DNA from: Tipula vernalis
Lineage: Eukaryota; Arthropoda; Insecta; Diptera; Tipulidae
Assembly (NCBI GenBank): GCA_958295665.1
Contig: OY282560.1
Span: 95,581,930 to 95,645,929, forward strand
Direction: 5' to 3'
DNA: 64,000 nt
The notes under the pieces were generated by a model. It was given only the letters and a program-made list of their open reading frames with translations. It was not told the origin of the DNA and ran no database searches. This document shows, piece by piece, positions 12,238-23,514 of the stretch (position 1 is the first letter of the stretch; every line of letters begins with the position of its first letter). The position numbers and the translations under genes were made by a program.

Positions 12238-12590
12238 CTGGATGACCTACAGACGATTTGCAATTCCCAGCAACTCGTAAGAGTAAAATCAAACGGAATA
12301 CGGGGAGGAGTAGGAATATACGGGAGTGGGACCCTCTCGAAGTCCTTGCGCTCCAATGCTACCGTCTTTATAGCGGAACTACATGCTGTAGTAAACATCT
12401 AGGAGGGAGAGCAATAAGCCCAGATAGTATGTATCACGTACCGGGAGGCAGTATTGTCAGGTTCATTAAGAACCTGAATATTGACTGGACGGATAATTAA
12501 TTAAGCAGGGTCCAGCACAATAGATCTTTTAAATCGCAGTGCGAGCTGGCTGATCTCCCGCATGGCCCTCCAATAATAATAATAATAATA
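12238..12590 (+). pseudogene. LINE RNase H domain relic
   Basis: One frame reads SNGIRGGVGIYGSGTLSKSL and then RSNATVFIAELHAVVNI before a stop. This matches the first strand and the catalytic-Glu helix (AELHA) of the RNase H domain of R1/Jockey/I-type LINEs. The following about 190 bases, to the ATAATAATAATAATA run at 12571-12589, give only weak frame-broken similarity. It follows the CR1-like tail directly, so it belongs to a different, older element. Confidence 0.55.
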
Positions 12591-13337
12591 CATATAGAAA
12601 TTATGCAGGATTTTATAGATTTTACAAGATTATTCAAGATATTCGATATTATTCAAGTTTTTTACTTTTTCCACTTTAACGAAATTATATTGGCTAAGTA
12701 TTCTAATCGCGAAAAAAATTTTGTTCCAGATTTTCACATTTCTCGACAAATTAAGTTACGACTCCAAAACGTCGTGTCGGTCCTTCCGTCCTTCTATTCA
12801 TACATTTTTATTATTTTTGCTTTATCAAAATTGCCTTATTCCAACAATTCTTCCATAGGAGTCTTTAAGATAAAATAAATAACCTTGCATTCACAGTATT
12901 GTTTTCGCTCTGCGTTTCGATCTTGTTTTCAGATTTTAGTTTTTGTTGTTAATGTTTATTCACGATATTAGCAAAGAAATGCTCCTTTAACATATTAAAA
13001 ACTTATCGTTCCCATGCAAAAAAAATCCAAGTTTTCTACCAATATTATTTAGTGGCACTAACAAAATATCGTGGCTATGGCGGTGAAAACAACATCGAAC
13101 CCAAAAAAAGTTGTCAACCATAGTAATTTTTTGTTGTTTTCGTATTATAAAATTTGAAACTTATCGACACATCGATATTTATTTTAAAAATGAGAACTGT
13201 CAATCATTTTTTTTTATTGTTTTGACAAATTGCCAACTTCAAAATGAATGATTAATACCTCAACAGATAACAGACTTCGCTTCTCTTCGCCTTTATGATT
13301 TTTTGCAACCACATAGACGCCGCTAATCAGACATTTA

Positions 13338-14606
13338 CAGTCAGTCAAGTAAGAGCGTGGTCGTCATTACCGACAGGTAATGAAAGATTTCGCTCTAATT
13401 CCTTTGCGAGCCGATAGAGGGAAGCTTTGTCCTTGATGCATTGTCAACAAAGATTCAGTTGTCGTTGATCTTTTGAAAGAGAATCACGTTAAGCGCCATG
13501 AGTGCTAAATACGCGTCGCGCTACGAGGCTGTGTTCCTTTGCACCCACCCGAAAGGTCCCAAAATGTCGCAATCAGCGGCTGCTAAATATATGAGAAAGT
13601 CGAAGGCATTTGTACATAAGTGGGTACAGCGATATAAAGTGGCTAAAAATGTCGATGATTTACCAGAACGTGGCTCGATAGGAAAAGTGGACAAAAAAGA
13701 TGAAAAAAGATTAGTGAATCTGTTTTCGCGGAATCCTGGTTTAACACTGCGGCAAGGACAACCAAAATTAAAGGCAAAAGGTTTAGATATATCCTACGAA
13801 ACTATCCGAACCCATCTCCGTACTCATGACCTGAAATGGCGCAACACAATGAAGAAGCCTCTGTTGACTGGAAAACATGTGAAAAAGCGACTCGCTTGGG
13901 CGCATGAGAATATCGATAGAGATTTTGAAAATGTCATTTTTACTGATGAATGTTCTGTATGGGCACGTTGTGTCCTCATGCGAGCCTGGTCAACTTCCAC
14001 CAATAGGCTTGTTCAGCGGACCGTAAAACACGGAATAAAGGTGCATCTTTGGGGCTGCTTCTCAAAGCAGAGATTCGGCACTTTGTACCTCTTTACCGAC
14101 AACCTAAATGCCGAAAAAATGATTAAAATCTACAAAAAGGCTTTACTGCCATCTGCCAAACGTTGGTTCATCAGCAAAAATGAAGATTGGATTCTGCAAG
14201 AGGACAACGATCCTAAACACCTCAGCAAGCTCTGTACTGAGTGGAAGACTCAATCTGGCATCGTTACATTGGATTGGCCGTCGCAGTCGCCTGATGCAAA
14301 CCCTATTGAAAATGTGTGGGCATATATTAAACAGAAACTTCGTGGAAGACGCACACACACTTTGAAGCAGCTATCTTGCGAAATTCGTCGGATCTGGAGA
14401 TCGTTGCCACTAGAATACGCCGTCAAATTAGTAGAAAGCATGCCTCGGAGATGTCAGGCAATTATCGACGCCGATGGTGACTGGACACAATATTAACCGA
14501 ATTGCATCATCGTTTGTAATGTGTACAATATATTTATAAATATGAAAGTTTCACCAAATAAATTTTTTTATAAATTAACCCGACCACGCTCTTACTTGAC
14601 TGACTG
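13338..14606 (+). mobile_element. Tc1-type transposon, 1269 bp, complete
   Basis: Perfect 26-base inverted termini lie at 13338-13363 and 14581-14606, beginning CAGTCAGTCAAGTAAGAGCG. They are flanked by TA at 13336-13337 and 14607-14608, the target duplication of Tc1/mariner elements. The enclosed transposase frame is uninterrupted. The perfect termini and open frame indicate a recent insertion. It sits inside the larger element with 45-bp repeats, so it is the younger of the two. Confidence 0.95.
13498..14496 (+). CDS. Tc1-family transposase, DD34E, intact
   Basis: This is the 332-residue transposase that excises and reinserts the surrounding Tc1-type element at TA sites. The N-terminus has a helix-turn-helix region (residues about 25-50, SQSAAAKYMRKSKAFVHKWV) followed by a second DNA-binding segment with a GLTLRQGQPKLKAKGLDISY block near 81-100. 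The RNase H-like catalytic domain has Asp150 in IFTDECSVW, Asp236 in LQEDNDPKH and Glu271 in SPDANPIENVWAYIK. I count 34 residues between the last two, giving DD34E. A bipartite basic region precedes the catalytic domain. The length (about 340 is usual) and the absence of stops suggest a functional protein. The start ATG at 13498 follows the left terminus by 134 bases. No host function is implied. Confidence 0.95.
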   Translation: MSAKYASRYEAVFLCTHPKGPKMSQSAAAKYMRKSKAFVHKWVQRYKVAKNVDDLPERGSIGKVDKKDEKRLVNLFSRNPGLTLRQGQPKLKAKGLDISYETIRTHLRTHDLKWRNTMKKPLLTGKHVKKRLAWAHENIDRDFENVIFTDECSVWARCVLMRAWSTSTNRLVQRTVKHGIKVHLWGCFSKQRFGTLYLFTDNLNAEKMIKIYKKALLPSAKRWFISKNEDWILQEDNDPKHLSKLCTEWKTQSGIVTLDWPSQSPDANPIENVWAYIKQKLRGRRTHTLKQLSCEIRRIWRSLPLEYAVKLVESMPRRCQAIIDADGDWTQY

Positions 14607-14673
14607 TACTTATGTGAAAAATGTTTGGGTTTTGAGAACAAACCTTTTCATAAAAATTTATTGTATGTTGAAG

Positions 14674-15534
14674 TTGTATCAAGCATTAGAACGTTAGTGT
14701 CATTGGGAAAAGAAAAATGTTCCTTATGAAATATATGGATATCCTGGCGCCCGCGCTAAAGGTATCCAAACGTGGCACACATCTTAGAGGGCTTGTTTAT
14801 GGGTTAGCCAATACATTAGCGTTTGCTCCAAATTTCCAAAAGGGATTAACATCGGCCGCTAAAATATTCCAGCTTTATAACGCGAGCCTAAAATCAAGGA
14901 ACCCGGGAAAATCGACTCTAGCTTAGATGAATGGAAAGCAGAAGGAAATATATCATATAAAGACGTTGATTTCTTATATTCATCACGTTCTGATGCAAAA
15001 GTGTTGAATAAATTACAAACGGTTGCATTAGTCGGGCAATCTGGATGCGGCAAATCTACATGTATTCAATTAATTGAACGGTTTTACGATGTGATCGATG
15101 GAAGTAAAGAAGTATCTTCTCTATCGTTTAGACAACTGCAATCACAATTGGGTATTGTGTCTCAAGAGCCGGCCTTATTCGATCGAACAATTACCGATAA
15201 TATTGCTTATAGTAAAGCCGAAGTTTCACAATCCGAAGTAATTGAAGCGGCTAAAAATGCAAATATTCATAATTTCATTACGCCTCTTCCGCTTGGTTAC
15301 GATACGCGAGTTGGCGAAAAAGCTTCCCAAATATCATGTGTCCAAAAACAACGTACCGCTATTGAACGTGTGCTAATTCGTAATCCACAAATTCTACTGC
15401 TGGACGAAGCAACATCGGCGCTCGACACAGAAAGTGAAAAAATTGTACAAGAACTCTTGATGCGGCCAAAGAAGGACGAACATGTATCACAATCGCTCAT
15501 CGTTTGTGAAATAATTTATTACGATCAAATTTAA
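14674..15534 (+). pseudogene. ABCB/P-glycoprotein (MDR) transporter fragment, degenerate
   Basis: Intact relatives are membrane pumps that use ATP hydrolysis to export lipophilic compounds. The fragment begins SIRTLVSLGKE, then after a frameshift reads YMDILAPALKVSKRGTHLRG, the end of a transmembrane domain. It then skips directly to NTLAFAPNFQKGL, losing membrane helices. After another frameshift comes the nucleotide-binding domain: Walker [11 protein letters not shown]-loop [15 protein letters not shown], signature region ISCVQKQR where LSGGQKQR is expected, and Walker B with D-loop [17 protein letters not shown]. It ends before the H-loop. Several internal deletions, frameshifts and the lost signature Gly-Gly make it non-functional. 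No intron is visible across regions that normally have them, so a cDNA origin is possible. It lies between the 45-bp inverted repeats. Confidence 0.9.
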
Positions 15535-15766
15535 GTTCCAATAGATTTTTTTACAATTGCTTTCTTATATGCCCCTTATATGCTTATATGCAAAATTACG
15601 AGTTTCCAAGTATTTACTATAAAAACAACAACAACAAATCTAAATGTCATTTGTCGCAAAAAACGATCAGTTTAGAAACAAAAAAATTAAATAATTGTTG
15701 TTGTTGTATAACGATAAGCCCAAAACAAGATCGAAACGCAGAGCGAAAACAATACTGTGAATGCAA

Positions 15767-16250
15767 AGTAACCAGGAATTTAAATTTCTAAATTTATCTA
15801 AAATACTTTGCTGCTGGCAAATAATATCGTCAACATTTAAAAATAAAATATATCTAGTAAGCTTTGAAATATAGCGAGACATTCCCATTTTTGTAACATT
15901 GACATTTCTGTGACGTTTTATTCACGTTTTAAGACATTTTATTGATTGAAATTTCAACGACATGTTGATCAATAAATTATATATTTGTGAATTGCTTTAA
16001 TAAAATCGGATAGGCTGTTTTCGAAACGAGTACTTATTTGTGGAACCTATTCAAATAAGCATTCTATCGAGGTGACTTATTTTCTATCCCTTTCTTACAA
16101 AAAAATCTAAATTGCTTGTCATTTTGCCTATGAATATTTTTCTAAGGTAGCGTGATACCGAAAAATTTAAAATTTACTTTTGACGAACACCGAAGTAAAA
16201 AATAAATTCTTTCAGATAATTAATTATGTAGAGATCATCAAAATTCATTA
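15767..16250. other. AT-rich spacer
   Basis: Nothing recognisable between the element with 45-bp inverted repeats and the MITE beginning at 16251. Confidence 0.5.
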
Positions 16251-16769
16251 AGTACTTTTCACACCTGGCGCCTCGGCTTTGAGCTTCAAAAATAAAAATT
16301 CCTTATTTCATTTTTGAATCATGTAAATTAGTTTTATTTGATTGACAGCGTTTAATTTTATATAAATAAATTCAATTTGTTGAAAAATAATTTATTTTTA
16401 AGTGATACTTTTAAAAAAATCAAAGTATATTGCAATGAAGTTATCTATAAAGCCAAGGCAATGCGTTCCACACTCGACTGCGAGATTTTAAAGTAGTACA
16501 AAGCGAGGTGTTTTGTCAACCAACATAACCCCTATAAATCATATTTTTTGCACAATTGTTTCATACTTACCAAAAAATCTAGCTCATATGTATGTTACAA
16601 ATTTAGTATATCTCAGTTCTGGCTATAATTCACATGTAAAATGGACCTAAATAAAATATTTGACAACAACCGAATGTTCAAAGCCAACGCCACCGGTATG
16701 AAAGGGTCTCAGCTTCGCATTTGTGGTAACTAAATATTTCGAGGCGAGGCGCCTGGTATGAAAAGTACT
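16251..16769. mobile_element. MITE, 519 bp, TTA-flanked
   Basis: The inverted termini match over about 25 bases with two mismatches: left AGTACTTTTCACACCTGGCG, right (reverse complement) AGTACTTTTCATACCAGGCG, both followed by CCTCG. They are flanked by TTA at 16248-16250 and 16770-16772. A three-base TTA/TWA target is typical of PIF/Harbinger elements, so that superfamily is inferred. There is no coding capacity. An internal degenerate echo of the terminus lies near 16695-16715. A fragment of the same family is at 3749-3868. Confidence 0.8.
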
Positions 16770-16772
16770 TTA

Positions 16773-18359
16773 CTCTCATTGTTTTATCAAGCGTTAGTGT
16801 TACAAGCGTATTATGTTGTGAATAGCAGTATCCTTGCTATGTGACAAGAAGTGAATCGAATGATCCACAGTGAGGCTCGGTCCAGGCTGAAGCACTGAGT
16901 AAAGAATTATATTTGCCAATTGTCACGTTGCTTAAATAATGTTGTGATCTGAACAAATGGTACAACTTTTGAGAAAAGAAATTCTGAACATTGTGGCTGG
17001 TCTCTGAATATATAGAGATGTATAACTGGATCTAATTGTTAAATTGGCGAATGCGATTTTAATTGCTGTTTAATCCGTTTTCTAGGCATCATCAAGTGCA
17101 TTTCAGATGTTAAAACCGCTTCCTCGTAAAGACGCACTCATATTTAATTTAATTAAAAATTTTCTTAACCTTTTTCCGGTTAAATTATTTTAAACGATGA
17201 AAGGATATAAATAGAGTTCCTCTATGTACATACATTTTAATTAATAATTTACGATTTTTAATACTTTATTACAGGTAGGTAGGTTGTTATAATATAATAT
17301 ATTCCCCATTTTGTGTTTATCATGCGTCCCAAAAATAATGAAAGATAACAAATTTTCCACCAACAAACAATCTCCCATACCACATTCACAAAATTTGTTT
17401 TTGTTTTTTTTTTTTATGTTTTAAATAAACACTTTAAAAGTACATATTTGCCCGCTGTGTGTTATGTTGGCTGCTAAAAAATTTAATCTGCGACCGAAAC
17501 AAAAAAAAAATAAAAAAGTTAATCTCAGTAATTTGTATGTTGCAACGATAATGTACATAATATTATTAGATATAATCAAATTGTTTTGATAAATAAATTT
17601 ATCTACGTGTAAACATTTTAATGCTTCGATAATTCTTTGGTAAAAATATTTTATTTAGTTTTTTTTTTGTTGGTTGTGATTTTAATTTAATGAGATCTAA
17701 TTATCATGAAAATTATAAAACAGTGGAAATTTTGTGTTTAATAGTTTTGTTTAAACTTCATTGTATACATTCAAAAAAATTCACAAACCAAATTTTTTTT
17801 TTATGTGTTATCGGTTTAAACTTGAACGTATATAAAATCATATTATGCATTTCCCATTAATTTGATAATATCTTTCCGTATAGATCTATTAATAAAAAAA
17901 AAGCTTTTAAAGTATAAACATTTTTTTAGTACAAGATACAACAACGAAAACTATAAAAGCTTTACATAGGTATGTTTGTAGTAGCTCTAAATTTGTAAAC
18001 AAAACTAAAAATGTATACATTTTACCGGAAATTCATTTTATGTTTGGGATAGTAGTGCCTTCATAACACATAAAAACATAAAAAGAGAAGATGTTGCTAT
18101 AAAACAATTAAAGGCACAACAACAAAAATATTAACTACTCCATTCTACAAAGTTATGTAGAAGATATACGAAAATATTTTGAAAGATATTTTGGAGTAAG
18201 TTTCCTATAAATTTAAGACTAATTCGTTTGTTTCTGTTCTCGTAAATATTTCCGTTATCCATGGAATGAAATGAAAATGACGATTTTAATGAAAGTTGAT
18301 ATTTATTGCCTATAGGGGGAAAAGCCATATAATAAAGCCTGTTTATCTAATATATTAGT
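16773..18359. other. AT-rich spacer
   Basis: No supported gene or mobile-element motif. Many A and T runs; the frame at 18131-18328 (antisense, 65 codons) has no recognisable feature. Confidence 0.5.
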
Positions 18360-19226
18360 TTGGAAAAGTTAGGGCGGCAGCGGAGTTGGGCCTAGAAAAA
18401 AAAATATAGAAACTTAGAATCCAGAAAAACAATTATCAAAGTTAAAGCAAGTTAAAATTAAAATTTCTAAAATTTGAGCTTTTCCGTAAAGTTCTTAATA
18501 TTTATGATAATGGAGATTACTTCGTCAGCCTTTCAGACACAGATCAGAGTAATTGTATCGCTCGTTTCGCCTCTACTGATAGTTTCATCACAAATGTTTC
18601 AAGTTGTGTTGAGGTTGCCTTAATTCGTTGGGTTAGTATGGTGTCGATGCATGTATTTAAGCGAATTGCGGATTTGCGTTAAATTGGTTAATATTTTGTC
18701 AACCTTGCAGACGCAGATCACAGGAATTGTATCACTCAAACCGCTTCTTCTGATCGATGTACCATGAATGTTTCAAGTGCTGACAAAGATCTAAAAATGC
18801 CTACATAATCGAATTTTTCCTATTTATTTTAGATACAATTTTTTTTCTGGATTTCTTTTCTGGTAATTTCTAGATTTTTTTTCGGAACATTTTTTCTGGA
18901 TTTTAACTTTTCTGCATTTCTTTTTTTTGCAGGCAAAAGTAGTAATTCCGCGGCGGCGCTGATCTTACTGAAGGAATCACTAAGCAACTGCCTGAATGAA
19001 AATATTCAGAAATTTTAAAATCCAGAATAATTGAGAAGTAAAAATCCAGAAAAAAAATTTTTGTTTAAAATAAATGGAAAAAATGAATTTTATAGGCATT
19101 TTTAGGGGAAAACCATCATATTCGCAACAATAAAGATCCCCAAAAATACGCAAAAAATTCTAAATAACGTGCCCCATTAAATTTTTGTTAACTGCAATAT
19201 GAAAACAAACGGAAGCTTCATAATTT

Positions 19227-19397
19227 GTGCTAAGCGGCTTTGGGGAGTTTTTTATTTTAGTATGTGAAATACAATCGTAAATATTATTATAAATGTAGAT
19301 ATTTTTGAAATTTTTCTGACGTTTTCCTGTCATCCTTGCGCAAACTAAAGGATCCAATGCTAAGCGGCTTTGGGGAGTTCTCTATTTTAGTATGCGA
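19227..19397 (+). repeat. Direct repeat pair with TGCTAAGCGGCTTTGGGGAG core
   Basis: About 40 bases starting TGCTAAGCGGCTTTGGGGAG and ending TATTTTAGTATG occur near 19227 and again near 19357. A reverse-complement piece (TAGAGAACTCCCCAAA) is at about 23502-23518, next to another copy of the dispersed repeat, so this block is probably part of that family. Confidence 0.65.
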
Positions 19398-19794
19398 GTA
19401 AATATTAAAAAACACAAATTTTTTGAAAATGTTCCATTTTCTATGAATGTTAGAATGGGATCACTACATTTGCCTGAAAAAAATCTAGAAATTTTAAAAT
19501 CCAGAATAATTGAAAAGTAAAAATCCCAAACACAAATCCAGAAAAATATTTTGTTTAAAATAAATGAAAAAAAATCAATTTTATAGGCATTTTTACACTT
19601 TTGTCGTCACTTGAGACATTTGTGATACATCTATCGGCAGAAGCGATACGAGCGATGCAATTCCTTTGATCTGTGCCTAGGGAGTGGGACAATTTATCGT
19701 AAGCAGTTTACGCCTGAATTAATAAAAATAATTTCAATATGATCAATTGATGTACTAAGCGCAACACGGAAAATACTAATAAGTAACATAATAT

Positions 19795-19985
19795 ATGGGA
19801 GAAGTTCTGAAATATAGCCAATTAAGAAGGATATCGGTTATTTCTTAACAGAATATGATGATATTCGACAAGTACGAGGAAAATATGATTCTAAAATGAT
19901 ATTTGGAAGAAGTTTTGGGATACGGCCGATTAGGAAGGAACTCGGTTATTTCTAAACTGATTATGATGAAATTCGACAAGTAATT
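19795..19985 (+). repeat. Second dispersed repeat type (GGCCAATTA...GAAGGAACTCGG)
   Basis: Two adjacent related units (about 19795-19870 and 19905-19985) read CCAATTAAGAAGGATATCGG and CGATTAGGAAGGAACTCGGT, followed by TTATTTCT and TTATGATGAAATTCGACAAG. Similar sequence recurs at 44305-44480 and 51370-51480 with an added GAATTTTCTGCTCTTTC block. It is non-coding and its nature is unknown. Confidence 0.55.
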
Positions 19986-20123
19986 TTAGATTTCACATGT
20001 GAAAATTATATTAACCGAATAAAACAATTGCAGCAACCAAATAAAATTTTACTTATTTTCGTACATAAAACGTTCCATTTTAACGGAAAAATTTACTGTA
20101 AAAGTAAAATTCTAAAACAACGT

Positions 20124-20212
20124 TCGATAAATTGCTTTACAATAAATTGCTTTACGATAAATTGCTTTACGTTAAATTGCCTTACGTTAAATTGTTTCAA
20201 TCGTTAAATTGT
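20124..20212 (+). repeat. 15-bp minisatellite
   Basis: About six tandem units with period 15, of the form AAATTGCTTTACGAT, the last ones degenerate (AAATTGTTTCAATCGTT). Confidence 0.8.
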
Positions 20213-21240
20213 CCCTAAACTCTGTGCCTGCAAGGTTGACGAAGCATTAAATCTGGGATTCGCTCCAATATATTCGTCGATACTATACTAGCCCAACGAA
20301 TTAAGCCAACTACAAAGTATATACAAAGATACATTTCCTTTGATCTGTGTTTGAAAGATTGACGAATCAATTTCCATTACTATAAATATTAAGAACTTTA
20401 CGGAAAAACTCAAATTTTATAGACATTTTATAAATTTTCAATTTAAATTGGACCGCACTTGAATTTTTTTGTTTCTGGATTATTTTTTTTTTTTTTTTTT
20501 GAATTTTTTTCGGAATTTTCCATTTCGATATTATTTTTTTCTAGATACGGTAGCCAACCTTGTTAGAATTTCAAAAAATCGTCAAAGCGGAGGTTTTTGA
20601 AAAAAAATTCAGAAAAAAAAATCCAGAAGCAATAAAATTAAAATTTATAAAAGGTTTCTAAAATTTGAGCTTTTCGGTATAATTCTTAATATTTATGATA
20701 ATCGAAATTGCTTTCTTAACCTTGCAGACACAGATCAATGGAATTGTATCGCTCATATCGCTTCACTGATAGTTCTACCACAAATGTTTCAAGTTATTTT
20801 GTGGTTGACTTAATTCGTTGGTTTAGGGAATAATAGATTTAATGCTTCGTCAACCTTGCAAACACAGATCAAAGGAATTGTATCAGTTATTTTAACAAAA
20901 CATTTTTTCTGGATTGCCTTTTTGGTAATTTCTAGATTTTTTTTCGGGATTTTTTTTTCTGTATTTTTACTTTTCAATTATTCTGGATTTTAAAATTTCT
21001 GATTTTTTTTTTTCAGGCAAATGTAGTGATCCCCTTTGTCTGAAAGGTTGGCGAAGCAATTTCCATTATCACAAGTATTAAAAGCTAAGTTTTTTAGACA
21101 TTTTATAAATTTTAGTTTTAACTTGGGCCGCACTTTGATAATTATGTTTCTGAATTTTTTTTTCTGGATTTTTTTTGGGGATTTTTAGTTTCTGTATTTT
21201 TTTTCTAGATAAGGTAGAGGAACCCCTCGCTGAAACCAAA

Positions 21241-22163
21241 TATGAAGAAGCTGTCCATATTCTTGAATGGTGCAGGAATAATTTGATCGTTTAAAGTTAC
21301 GTTCCAGTTACTTTGGCCTGGGGAATTGGATTGAACAACATTTCTTAACATCAACTTAACAACCACTCCCCCCTTCCTTCCCTACGCCGCTTGCCTGTAG
21401 TCCCGCCAAAAACTAATGCTAAAACTAGACTAATATTTCTAGATACTCTGTACATTTATAAATCAAATATTTTTCTTATTTAACCAAATTTCATTCGGTT
21501 TACCGTACGTGAAACTTTTTATTTTTTTATAAAATTAACTTATGTTAGAAATTTCATTCGCCGTTTTATAGCCTCCTTCAATCTTAGTTCTGAGGAGAAA
21601 ACCAGAAAAAAATGTCGATTAACCTTGTTTATATTTTTAACGGTAAAAAGCTCTTCAAGGGTTGGTAAAGTTTTAAGATTCCTTCGACCATCGCCATTAG
21701 CGACAACCAACGAGTTTTGCAGAAATCTAAAATTATTTGTATTCAAATTTTTGAAGACTCTAACAAATCTTTAAAAAATAACCATAAAAGCTAATTATTA
21801 TTATTGACAAATAGCAGCAGTTTAAATTGCATTGTGCGTAATACGGGCATACAAATAGCCAATTTCTATACTGGTAAACTGCCTACAATGCGGTACTTCT
21901 ACAAGATACTTCAAAAACGCGGTTTCGGTAGAATGTGGCTAAGAAATTGTAGACATTTATTTTGTTACAACTCGATAAAATTAAATTATTTTGTATAATA
22001 TTTGTGAGTGAAAGTTACGCCCGTGACATTAACACCCGCGGGCCTTATTCCCATTTTTTAAGAATTAGAGTCCATTAGCGCTATTTTTTTTCTGAAATAT
22101 AAAGGATGTGGGTTGTGAGTTTAATGCCAATTGGGAAAAGCAATAAAGCTTAAATAGTAATGA
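21241..22163. other. Spacer, no gene recognised
   Basis: Short frames at 21540-21746 (antisense) and 21804-21998 (sense) show no recognisable domain. I see no splice or promoter context to support them. Confidence 0.45.
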
Positions 22164-22541
22164 AGGGTGATCCAATAAGAGCTTCCGTAAATCAAAAATT
22201 GTTTTTGTGACGTAAGTTCGGTTTATGATATTTAATGTTTGAAAATAATTTCTTTTAAATGTTGTCCGCGACTGGCTCTTAGATGATCCATTCTATGGGT
22301 CCAATTTTCGAGCATTTCGGCCGATATTTCATTAATTACGCGTGTTATGTTCACTTCTATCGATATAAACAAATGATTTCAGATACCCCCAGTAAACTAA
22401 CGGCTAATAACATCGATTTATTGAAAGAAAATTTTAATGAGAATATTATATCAAGAATGGGACCCGTGAATTGGCCTCCAAGATCTTTTGATCTGACGTT
22501 TTATTTCAAAAAAACTTCCGGAAGCTCTTATTGGATCACCC
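22164..22541 (+). mobile_element. Internally deleted mariner-like element
   Basis: The inverted ends read AGGGTGATCCAATAAGAGCT on the left and the reverse complement of TAGGGTGATCCAATAAGAGC on the right, both continuing TTCCG. The total is about 0.38 kb. An open stretch inside reads NIDLLKENFNENIISRMGPV followed by NWPPRSFDLT, the segment just before the last catalytic residue in DUF4817-type mariner-like transposases such as the relic at 566-1095. Most of the transposase has been deleted. It behaves like a MITE derived from an autonomous parent. Confidence 0.75.
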
Positions 22542-22894
22542 TATAGAAGTCCACAGCTCTATGAACAATATCTCCAATTTGCTGGCTATTATGTTCCTTT
22601 AACCCTAATCGGTACGGGTTGAGTTTCCCAGACTCACTTTAAGTTTAATCTTTAAAAAACCATTTTAAAAACTATTTCAAGACAAATTGGGCCAAATGTA
22701 TTTTATTATATGTGGATGCTTTTTCGCTATTCATATAAGCGATTAAGTTATTCGACTTATCGTAGGATCTACCAACTTGTACGCTTACGAAAAATGTGCA
22801 GAAATCTAATCAGCGCCGGTCTAAATAAGCAGGCTGTATCAGATTTGCAGGAATTTTGTCATCCTTTATTTAATAATATTTTATTCAAATTAAG

Positions 22895-23310
22895 CATTTT
22901 AAATTGATAATAAAAAAACTCGCACGACTAGAAGAAACTGTGACAAATTGGCTCCTTTTCGATAAATTTGGGATGTGGTAAATGCGAACGTGATAGTCGA
23001 TGAGTAATTGGTACCTTAATGAGGCAGAATATGTTTTCAAAAATAAGTCAAAGCCGGACAAATACCGAATGAAGGTTAAGTGGATTTGCGATAGTTGCAC
23101 AAGCTATCCTCTGAAAGGGATTCCATATTTGGGGAAAGACGGACCACAAAAAGCAATCAACATAAGATCAACTGTGGTTGGACTGCATTTCATAATTCAA
23201 ACAGGAATATAACATTTGATAATTTTTTTAGAAGCATGGAGCTGGGCACAACATTTGCTAAGTGTGGTTTCTATGTTTTAAATGAATTTTTACACGCTGA
23301 ATTTCTAAAA
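22895..23310 (+). pseudogene. piggyBac-type transposase relic
   Basis: The relic reads RLEETVTNWLLFDKFGMW, then a damaged VDE..LV region, NKSKPDKYRMKVKWICDS, YPLKGIPYLGKDG and, in another frame, FHNSNRNITFDNFFRSMELG. These are the conserved consecutive blocks of the piggyBac (DDE_Tnp_1_7) catalytic domain, including the TFDNFF motif with one of its catalytic Asp. At least two frameshifts and several stops are present, and the N- and C-terminal parts are missing. TTAA-flanked termini were not found. The family assignment is firm from block order. Confidence 0.82.
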
Positions 23311-23514
23311 TAAATATTAAAATATTTAATAACTTTGATTTTAATGTGGAAATACCATTTGAGTCCAAGACACTCATCGCGTACGTTAATTTAAGTAAAA
23401 CGACCTATACTATGAGGGTTTGAGGGAGAAATTTGAACATTTTTCAAAAATGTATGTTTAATTAGTATGTTAGTATGTTATAATTAGTAATTTATTAAAG
23501 TAGAGAACTCCCCA

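Larger units (their letters stand above)
12885..15766. mobile_element. 2.9-kb element with 45-bp terminal inverted repeats
   Basis: The stretches 12885-12929 and 15722-15766 are exact reverse complements over 45 bases, starting TTGCATTCACAGTATTGTTT. The outside flanks are AATAACC on the left and AGTAACC on the right, a possible imperfect 7-base target duplication. Inside lie an intact Tc1-type transposon (13338-14606) and a degenerate ABCB transporter fragment (14674-15534). No transposase belonging to the 45-bp repeats is visible, so this would be a non-autonomous unit that picked up host sequence. The superfamily is unknown. Confidence 0.75.
18360..21240. repeat. Cluster of one dispersed repeat family, both orientations
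   Basis: Several copies of a repeat of at least 350 bases lie here. Recurrent blocks are AACCTTGCAGACACAGATCA (core), GGAATTGTATCGCTCATATC, a CACAAATGTTTCAAGT block, AATTCGTTGGGTTAGTAT with TCGACGAATATATT, and TAAAATTTGAGCTTTTCCGT with AATATTTATGATAAT. Clear copies start near 18440 (+), 18690 (+), 19610 (-), 20215 (-), 20335 (-), 20600 (+) and 20850 (+); a short one ends near 21090 (-). The spacers are T-rich runs of TTTTTTCTGGATTTTTTTTC type. The family has no coding capacity that I can see and could be a MITE or a Helitron-like non-autonomous element. Confidence 0.7.
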
